Part shown: piece after piece, positions 57,791-64,000 of the stretch
Layout: every line of letters begins with the position of its first letter
How positions within the stretch are numbered: the first letter of the stretch is position 1
NCBI RefSeq assembly: GCF_949987515.2
Contig: NC_082688.1
Location: 105,689,893-105,753,892 of the forward strand
From: Delphinus delphis
Taxonomy: Eukaryota; Chordata; Mammalia; Artiodactyla; Delphinidae
Direction of reading: 5' to 3'
Length of the DNA stretch: 64,000 nucleotides
The notes under the pieces: model-generated
Seen by the model: the letters and a program-made list of their open reading frames with translations, nothing else
Told to the model about the DNA's origin: nothing
Databases searched by the model: none
Position numbers and translations under genes: made by a program

Positions 57791-58029
57791 TTGAGTTTGT
57801 AGACAGAGCATTAGTTTATAGGCTGGAAGAGAAATGGAAGAAGGAAGGTGGGAGTGATTTCTGATTCTTCCAGACTTGGGAATCTGATTGTATTTAGAAC
57901 AGGCTACTGCTGACCTTCAGCACAGAAAGAAATTTCCTGATGCCTGGGTGTGATTCTGAGACTTCTTAAGAAACTTAAAAAAAAAAAAAATCCTAAACTC
58001 TCCATTGGAGAGGGAACACATTCCTTTCT

Positions 58030-58239
58030 TTTTTTTTTTTTTTTGCTGTGGTACGCGGGCCTCTCACTGTTGTGGCCTCTCCCATTGCAGAGCACAGGCT
58101 CCGGACACGCAGTCTCAGCGGCCATGGCTCACGGGCCCAGCCGCTCCGCGGCATGTGGGATCTTCCCGGACTGGGGCACGAACCCATGTCCCCTGCATCA
58201 GCAGGTGGACTCTCAACCACTGCGCCACCAGGGAAGCCC
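58030..58239 (-). mobile_element. CHR-2-type SINE with target-site duplication
   Basis: T-run, 'ggtacgcgggcctctcactg', 'ctcagcggccatggctcac', reverse head 'ctgcgccaccagggaagcc'. The perfect 13 bp CACATTCCTTTCT lies at 58,017-58,029 and 58,240-58,252. Confidence 0.97.
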
Positions 58240-58344
58240 CACATTCCTTTCTGATTCTTGTCTGTGGTGGGGATGAATGAGTGATTAGGGGTAGAAGGTT
58301 TTAGAGTTGGATGCTACCTAGGTTTCAGGTCCCCTCTACTTTTT

Positions 58345-58519
58345 TTTTATTGTGATGGTAAGATATCCATAACATAAAACCTACCATTTTAGCCATTTCA
58401 AATTGTACAATTCAGTGGTTATTAAGTACATTCATAATGCTGCGCAACTACCACCATTATCCATTTCCAGAAGTTTTTCATTAATTATCCCAAACAGAAA
58501 CTTTGTGCCCACATTTTTT
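58345..58519 (-). mobile_element. old L1M 3' UTR fragment
   Basis: 'aacataaaacctaccatttt', 'tcaaattgtacaattcagtg', 'ctgcgcaactaccaccatta' match the L1M copies at 1366 and 28,745. Confidence 0.8.
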
Positions 58520-58743
58520 TTTTCTTTCTTTTTTTTTTTTTTTTTTTTTTTGCGGTACGCGGGCCTCTCACTGCTGTGGCCTCTCCCGTTGCGGAGCACA
58601 GGCTCCGGACGCGCAGGCTCAGCGGCCATGGCTCACGGGCCCAGCCGCTCCGCGGCATGTGGGATCCTCCCGGACCGGGGCACGAACCCGCGTCCCCTGC
58701 ATCGGCAGGCGGACGCTCAACCACTGCGCCACCAGGGAAGCCC
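58520..58743 (-). mobile_element. CHR-2-type SINE with target-site duplication
   Basis: Longest T-run of the group, then a near-consensus CHR-2 body ('cgcgcaggctcagcggccat', 'gaacccgcgtcccctgcatc'). The perfect 15 bp duplication GTGCCCACATTTTTT lies at 58,505-58,519 and 58,744-58,758. Its CpGs are well kept, so it is among the younger copies here. Confidence 0.97.
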
Positions 58744-58779
58744 GTGCCCACATTTTTTAACTGTGCAATTTTGCCAGTT

Positions 58780-58920
58780 TCTTCATCCGCAAATCAGGGC
58801 TCATCATATTTTCTACTGAATAGGATTATTATCCGGATTAAATGATGTAATGCATGAAAACTGCTTAGCACAGTGCCTAGCACTGTGTTTTATTGGGTAA
58901 GTACTCAACAAATGTTAAAG
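58780..58920 (+). mobile_element. MIR SINE fragment
   Basis: 'taggattattatccggatta', 'aatgatgtaatgcatgaaaa', 'cttagcacagtgcctagc', 'taagtactcaacaaatgtt' match the MIR 3' half. Confidence 0.8.
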
Positions 58921-59113
58921 AAAAGAGCAAGGAGAGGGGAAATTCAAATCCTTTAGAGCTGACAGGGAGGTTCGAGATAAAGTGTACGTAGTTCATGGAA
59001 AGCATGCTGGACAGCGTATTGATGGGGCTAGTCTAGAACCATACCTGTTGGCAGATAACCTCTCCAGGCTCAAAGCTGTGGGACTGGAGGAAACTATCTC
59101 TAAAATTCCTTCC

Positions 59114-59764
59114 ATAATTCAAAAGGAGTCATGTACCGAAATGTTCATTGCAGCTCTCTTTATAATAGCCAGGACATGGAAGCAACCTAAGTGTCCATCA
59201 ACAGATGAATGGATAAAGAAGATGTGGCACAGATATACAATGGAATATTACTCAGCCATAAAAAGGAACGAAACTGAGTTATTTGTAGTGGGGTGGATGG
59301 ACCTAGGGACTGTCATTCAGAGTGAAGTAAGTCAGAAAGAGAAAAACAAATACCATATGCTAACATATATATATGGAATGTAAAAAAAAAAAAAGGTCAT
59401 GAAGAACCTAGGGGCAAGATGGGAATAAAGATACAGACCTACTAGAGAATGGACTTGAGGATACGGAGAGGGGGAAGGGTAAGCTGGGACAAAGTGAGAG
59501 AGTGGCATGGACATATATACACTACCAAACGTAAGGTAGATAGCTAGTGGGAAGCAGCCGCATAGCACAGGGAGATCAGCTCGGTGCTTTATGACCACCT
59601 GGAGGGGTGGGATAGGGAGGGTGGGAGGGAGGGAGATGCAAGAGGGAAGAGATATGGGGACATATGTATATGTATAACTGATTCACTTTGTTATAAAGCA
59701 AAAACTAACACACCATTGTAAAGCAATTATACTCCAATAAAGATGTTAGATAAATAAATAAATA
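59114..59764 (+). mobile_element. 5'-truncated L1 insertion with intact target-site duplication
   Basis: Codes only for the last part of L1 ORF2 ('MWHRYTMEYYSAIKRNE', then 'IQSEVSQKEKNKYH', stop near 59,383), then the 3' UTR ('gacctactagagaatggac', 'gcatagcacagggagatcag') and an A-rich tail. The perfect 13 bp TAAAATTCCTTCC lies at 59,101-59,113 and 59,765-59,777. The frame from 58,982 fuses chance upstream sequence to the L1. Confidence 0.95.
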
Positions 59765-59777
59765 TAAAATTCCTTCC

Positions 59778-60960
59778 CCCACCAGCACTATACCAGGCAT
59801 GTCACGGGAACTCAAGAAATGCTTGAATAAATGAATGAATGAACAGGTACATAAACATTTCAACGCTCACAGGGAGGGCAGAGCTCACCTAGTCTTAGTT
59901 GTCAGTTTATCAATGAGAAGACTGAGACTCAGAAAAGTAAAGTAACTGACTCCAGATCACACAATTAGGGGTAGAACTGCATTAAAAGCTAAGGTTCCTA
60001 AGCTTAACTTGAACCAGAACCCAGAAAAATAGGAGAAAAACCTGAGAACACACGAAAGGCCCATGCGGTGCCTAATTTAGAGTCAAAGTCTCCAAATGTT
60101 CTATGACATTTTCCTGCTCCGACTACACATTTGATCCAGAATGTTGCAGATAATTGCTTTTCGTTAAGGAGAGAACATTTCCTTCCATTTCAAGGGCAAC
60201 GGTCATTCTGGTAAGGAGGATCATAGAAAATAACTATTTTTAAAATCATAATTCTTGGAAGAACTAGGAATTTTTAAAAGGCCAAAAATAGCTCACACAT
60301 TTGAACCTCACCCAGCCTAGTTTTTCTTGTCAGGTATAAATAATAATACCTCAGGAAGCAGCGGTGGGAATTCAATGAGATAAAGAGTGTGACGGTCACT
60401 TGCCCAGCGCCTGGCATATGCGTGATGTTCAGCAAATAGTTGTTCCAAGAAAAGGGAGGTATTATTGATGAAGCATACCCTCCAGCCCTACCAAGAGCCC
60501 ACTTGACCCTGCTGGGAAGATTTGCTGATGGTGCACACACTTTGCTCGCAGTGTGACCCAAAGGATAACCTTGGGGGAGAAGGTAGCCATTGGGACCGGA
60601 GCAATTTGTAGCAAACAAGTGCTGCTTTTTGCTGCTGTGCCTCAGGCAGCAGTTAGTCAGAAGTGAATTCCCATGTTTACTGGAAACATCGAGAAGGGTC
60701 TCGGCGACGCTGATGCTGTGGCTGCAGTTTTCGGTCTATTCCCAGGGATACGTGTCACTTGGCATAGAGGTGGTCATCTTACACCCAGATAGAGCAGTGG
60801 GAAGAATCCTGCACTGGGAGCCAGGACACTGGCTTCTAGACCTGGCCACGTATTAGCTCTGTAATCTCAGGCAAAGGGCTTCACTTCTCTGAACCTCGGG
60901 ATCCTCTTCTGTGAAACAAGGGGCTCGGAATGCATGATTTCTCTACCTTTCTCCATCTTG
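59778..60960. mobile_element. series of MIR fragments with unassigned DNA between
   Basis: MIR (-) at about 59,870-60,000 ('gagaagactgagactcagaa', 'gtaactgactccagatcaca'), MIR (+) at 60,325-60,440 ('aataataatacctcaggaag', 'cccagcgcctggcatatgc') and MIR (+) at 60,790-60,955 ('tgcactgggagccaggacac', 'cacttctctgaacctcggg'). Confidence 0.65.
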
Positions 60961-61048
60961 ACAACACTACGTTCTATTTATTTATTCCACACACAGCTTC
61001 CCAAGTATTGCTGCTCACTGAAAATAAGAATGTCCATACACGTGTACA

Positions 61049-61079
61049 GTCACACACACATACACACACACACACGCAC
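61049..61079. repeat. (CA)n microsatellite, interrupted
   Basis: CA dinucleotide run with a TA and CG interruptions. Confidence 0.9.
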
Positions 61080-61978
61080 GCATCCTCTTACACACCAGAA
61101 TCTTCACCTAGGGAAATAGCACAAAAACCTAACACCCCAATGAATAGCCATTTTACTCACCACCTTTAGAGTGACATAGCCCAGCTGCTTCTGGACTAGA
61201 ACATCATCTTCCCTGTGACCCGACGCTTCTGCTGCCAGATGATGCAGAAATGGTGCAATCTGGTTTCCACCCCCTAGAGCAACTGCAGCTGTGGCTGCTG
61301 CAGCCGCCTGCCTTTTCCACCATGGATGCCGCCTCAGCACAGAAGTGCTGAGCACAGCACATTTCTGAGTGTTGGGAGGCAGACTGCATTGCTGCAGAGG
61401 GAAATGGGTTTCCATTCTTCCAAGGGCTATTTCTACCCAGCGAGTTTTAGTGGTGGGAAGAAATTCAACATTGCAACCCCCAGAGGGATGAATTTGAGAA
61501 ACCTTGGCTTTTGCCAAGATCAGTTCCCCCTTGTGAACTCAGGCTCAAGCGTCTGGGACTGTGATCTTGTTTCCTGCGCCAGATATACACTAAGGCAACA
61601 CTGGTATTTGTTGATGGGGATACTGACAGGGTCTTTAAGCATCACTAAATGCCACGGGAAATGCCTGGCTTCTTTCTTAAAGGGTGATGTTTCTGTGGGC
61701 GTCCAGGGTTCCAGGTGACATCATTCAGCCTGATAGGACGAGATGTGTTTTGTGGTGCCGGCTTTCTTGGCATAATCTTTGGGGAATAGAACTGGGCAGA
61801 GCCTGGGACTCATTTGCTATGGGTGTGGAGTTTGCCTTGTAATTTCCACAGATGTCTCCCTGAACTGCTCACTCAGCTTTTGGGGTGCCAGTTTTATTGG
61901 TGGCTAGTCTTTGCTTCCACATAAATTCTGTAGCTGTTGGGCTCTGGGAGTTTTTGTCATCCTGACTTTCAGTTTTCT
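61080..61978. other. unassigned sequence with a minus-strand open frame (61,104-61,517)
   Basis: The 137-residue minus frame contains an Ala-rich segment and 'HREDDVLVQKQLGYVTLKV' followed by a GTGAGT donor-like site. No family recognised; probably non-coding, see findings. No transposon seen. Confidence 0.35.
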
Positions 61979-62312
61979 TTTACTTTTTTCTGGGTTGCAT
62001 TGGGTCTTCGTTGCTGCGCACGGGCTTTCTCTAGCTGCGGTGAGCGGGGGTTACTCTTCGTTGCGGTGTGTGGGCTGCTCATTGTGGTGGCTTCTCTTGT
62101 GCGGGGCATGGGCTCTAGGCAATCAGTCTTCAGCAGCTGCAGCATGCAGGCTCAGCAGTTGCAGCCTGCGGGCTCTAGAGCACAGGCTCAATAGTTGTGG
62201 TGCACGGGCTTAGTTGATCCGCGGTGTGTGGGATCTTCCCGGACCAGGGATCGAACCCATGTCCCCTACATTGGCAGGCGGATTCTTAACCACTGTGCCA
62301 CCAGGTAAGTCC
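61979..62312 (-). mobile_element. CHR-1-type SINE with target-site duplication
   Basis: 'ggttgcattgggtcttcg', 'cttctcttgtgcggggcatg', 'gaccagggatcgaacccatg', reverse head 'tgccaccaggtaagtcc'. The 10 bp TCAGTTTTCT lies at 61,969-61,978 and 62,313-62,322. Confidence 0.93.
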
Positions 62313-62322
62313 TCAGTTTTCT

Positions 62323-64000
62323 CCTCTGCAGAGTAACACCACCCACAGGGTGATCATGAAGAATTTACATGATTTATGGCAACGGTCTGTAAATCGTTTT
62401 GAAAATGCTCTCCATCAGTAAAAATTTATTTGCGTGTGTACCCCCAGTGTGTGTATATTTATGTATTTGTAAATTATATAACACACATGTCCTTAGCTAA
62501 CACCTCAAGTCAAAAAATACGCTAAAGATGAGGTTCGTTACTAATGGTAGTGGATGTTAAATGATATTTCAAACACTTGTGACAATTTCAAAAAACCTTG
62601 GCCAATTTCTTCTTGGATCTGAATGAGTCATCATTGTTTTGATCTTATAACATGGTTGTGAATGTGGTTGTAATAGGGTTGAGCTCTTACTAGGAGTGGA
62701 AGTGTCAGCTTCACCTTCTCTTGTTGCTTGTGTTATTAGTATTCGCTTTCATTTGGGATTTCTTCACAGGAATCTTTCTAAGCCAAGCATCCACTCTGTG
62801 AGTGTGTGGGGTTAGGTTAATGAAAACTAAGATAGTTTGCTCTGCAACTCCACTGAACTCTTCCACATGGGGAACTCTCTTTCCTCAGGATAACATGTTT
62901 CCTGTAAGCGACACCTGGGCTTCTAAAAGTCATCAATGTCAATTCATGTATCAGATATTAATAAAAATTCATTTCTTTCTGATATTTAAGACAAAATAGA
63001 GGTCCTGATATTTTCTTTCCTGCACTTCCGTGGCTGCTTCTGCATATCCCCTGGCGTACTTATTTGTACCCTCTTTTGGAAACCCCTGACCTGATGGATG
63101 TAAATATGCTGTGTAAGCTGCAAGAAGGGACTACATGAAAACCACGGTAAGGATGTACATTCAGAGAAGAATGTCTTCATAGGCAGACCTATTGTTACGT
63201 AAAAGCTCTAAGAATCTCTGAACACTTTTCCAAGAAAGATCAACCCATCGATGCTCACGGTGAGAACAGGCTTAGTCATTCCTCCTTTAGAATTGGAGTC
63301 CCAGGCAAGTTGGGCTGGTTTCACCTGGATCCTTTTGACTCCAGCTGTGCTTCCTGCATGACTATTAGGAACACCTGAGCATAGATCCCAAGTCTATATT
63401 CTCTGGATTAGAGACCTAAGAGAATGCTCTGGAAGAAGAAAGTTTAGTGTGGGTTTAGCGTGGCTGTAGGATTATAAATGAGAAGAAAGGAAAATGCTTT
63501 TGCGCCGCAACTTCAGAAGGCTTTGCTGGGTTTCAGAGAACCAGAACTATCTGTCCAGTTCTAGGATTTTGGACAGAATACTTAGAAATTGTTTCCTGGA
63601 CCCTGAAAAATTCATTTCTTTCTTCAAAAGCAGTTAGGTTACAGGGTTCTGATATGGAATAAGTGAGGTCTGGTCGTATTGGGCATTGAGCCAGAAGAGG
63701 TGCCACTTAGCAGCAACCAGACTTTGGGAGACAGAGATGGACTATGCGCAAATTGTGACTTCAGTGAAACTTTCACCTGAAAAGTCTCTGTAGCTCTGTG
63801 ATTACATACATGGGAGCTGGGGGTGGGGGAGACTCTTAAGTCATTGTGCCTTTCAGATTTTGTTGGGCATGGAGAAACTCTAGAACCTAGGCTTTCTCTA
63901 AAACAGAGTGATAGTCTCTGAAAGTCTCATTGATAGTTTTCTGGTCTTTTCAAGGGCAGGTAAGAAAGACGGCATCCAGAGAGTAGTCCGGCTTGACCAC
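62323..64000. other. unassigned intergenic sequence
   Basis: No gene, RNA or repeat recognised up to the window end. All open frames are under 70 codons. Confidence 0.45.

Noticed and set aside
58403..58845. Open frames of 85-138 codons across CHR-2 SINEs (also near 3700, 6130, 25,400, 28,850, 32,400)
   Set aside because: They are the same SINE translated in several frames; GC-rich SINE sequence happens to lack stops.
58982..59383. 133-codon open frame resembling a reverse transcriptase end
   Set aside because: It is the tail of a 5'-truncated L1 fused to chance upstream codons, not a host gene.
1..64000. CRISPR arrays, operons, bacterial genes, rRNA
   Set aside because: None present; repeat content and CpG depletion are those of a mammalian nuclear genome.

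Overview
The window is mammalian genomic DNA, almost certainly from a cetacean. The strongest sign is about fifteen tRNA-Glu-derived CHR SINEs. They have a head reading GGGCTTCCCTGGTGGCGCAG or GGGACTTCCCTGGTGG and B-box-like GGTTCGATCC or GGTTCGTGCC. Both long CHR-1-type copies (about 300-400 bp) and short CHR-2-type copies (about 210 bp, A-tailed) occur. L1 3' ends of the cetartiodactyl type, MIR, L2, MaLR, ERVL, class I ERV and hAT relics complete the picture. I recognise no intact protein-coding gene. The open reading frames are short, and most read through SINEs or degraded transposons.

Layout. 1-17.4 kb is a repeat-rich graveyard. At 1.4-4.0 kb one minus-strand L1M is split by four later insertions: a younger L1 end, a CHR-1 SINE, a Mutator-like DNA transposon relic and a CHR-2 SINE. 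At 17.4-27.5 kb lies a nested retroviral complex. An old ERVL provirus (two diverged LTRs, Gag-like remnant, dUTPase remnant) contains a MaLR solo LTR and a second, class I-like provirus (18,985-26,398). That inner provirus has paired LTRs, a tRNA-Leu-type primer site, an integrase tail, an Env remnant, a polypurine tract and four SINE insertions of its own. 27.5-36.6 kb returns to ordinary L2, L1, MaLR, hAT and MIR relics and ends with a CpG-retaining LTR-like block.

From about 36.6 to 53 kb the character changes: few repeats, high GC and several CpG islands (about 39.8-40.6, 44.4-45.35, 46.35-48.8 kb). A homopurine tract, a GT microsatellite and scattered AT-rich, conserved-looking stretches also lie there. 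This is typical of the promoter region of a developmental regulator or a long non-coding RNA. I could not match it to a named gene. One candidate start exon on the minus strand (47,113-47,135) is reported only as a hypothesis.

53-64 kb is repeat-rich again (MIR series, L1M/L2, two adjacent CHR-2 copies, a 5'-truncated L1 with intact target-site duplication, and a CHR-1). One unexplained minus-strand open frame lies at 61.1-61.5 kb.

All family names come from recognising consensus patterns by eye. No search was run, so subfamily names and exact ends are approximate.
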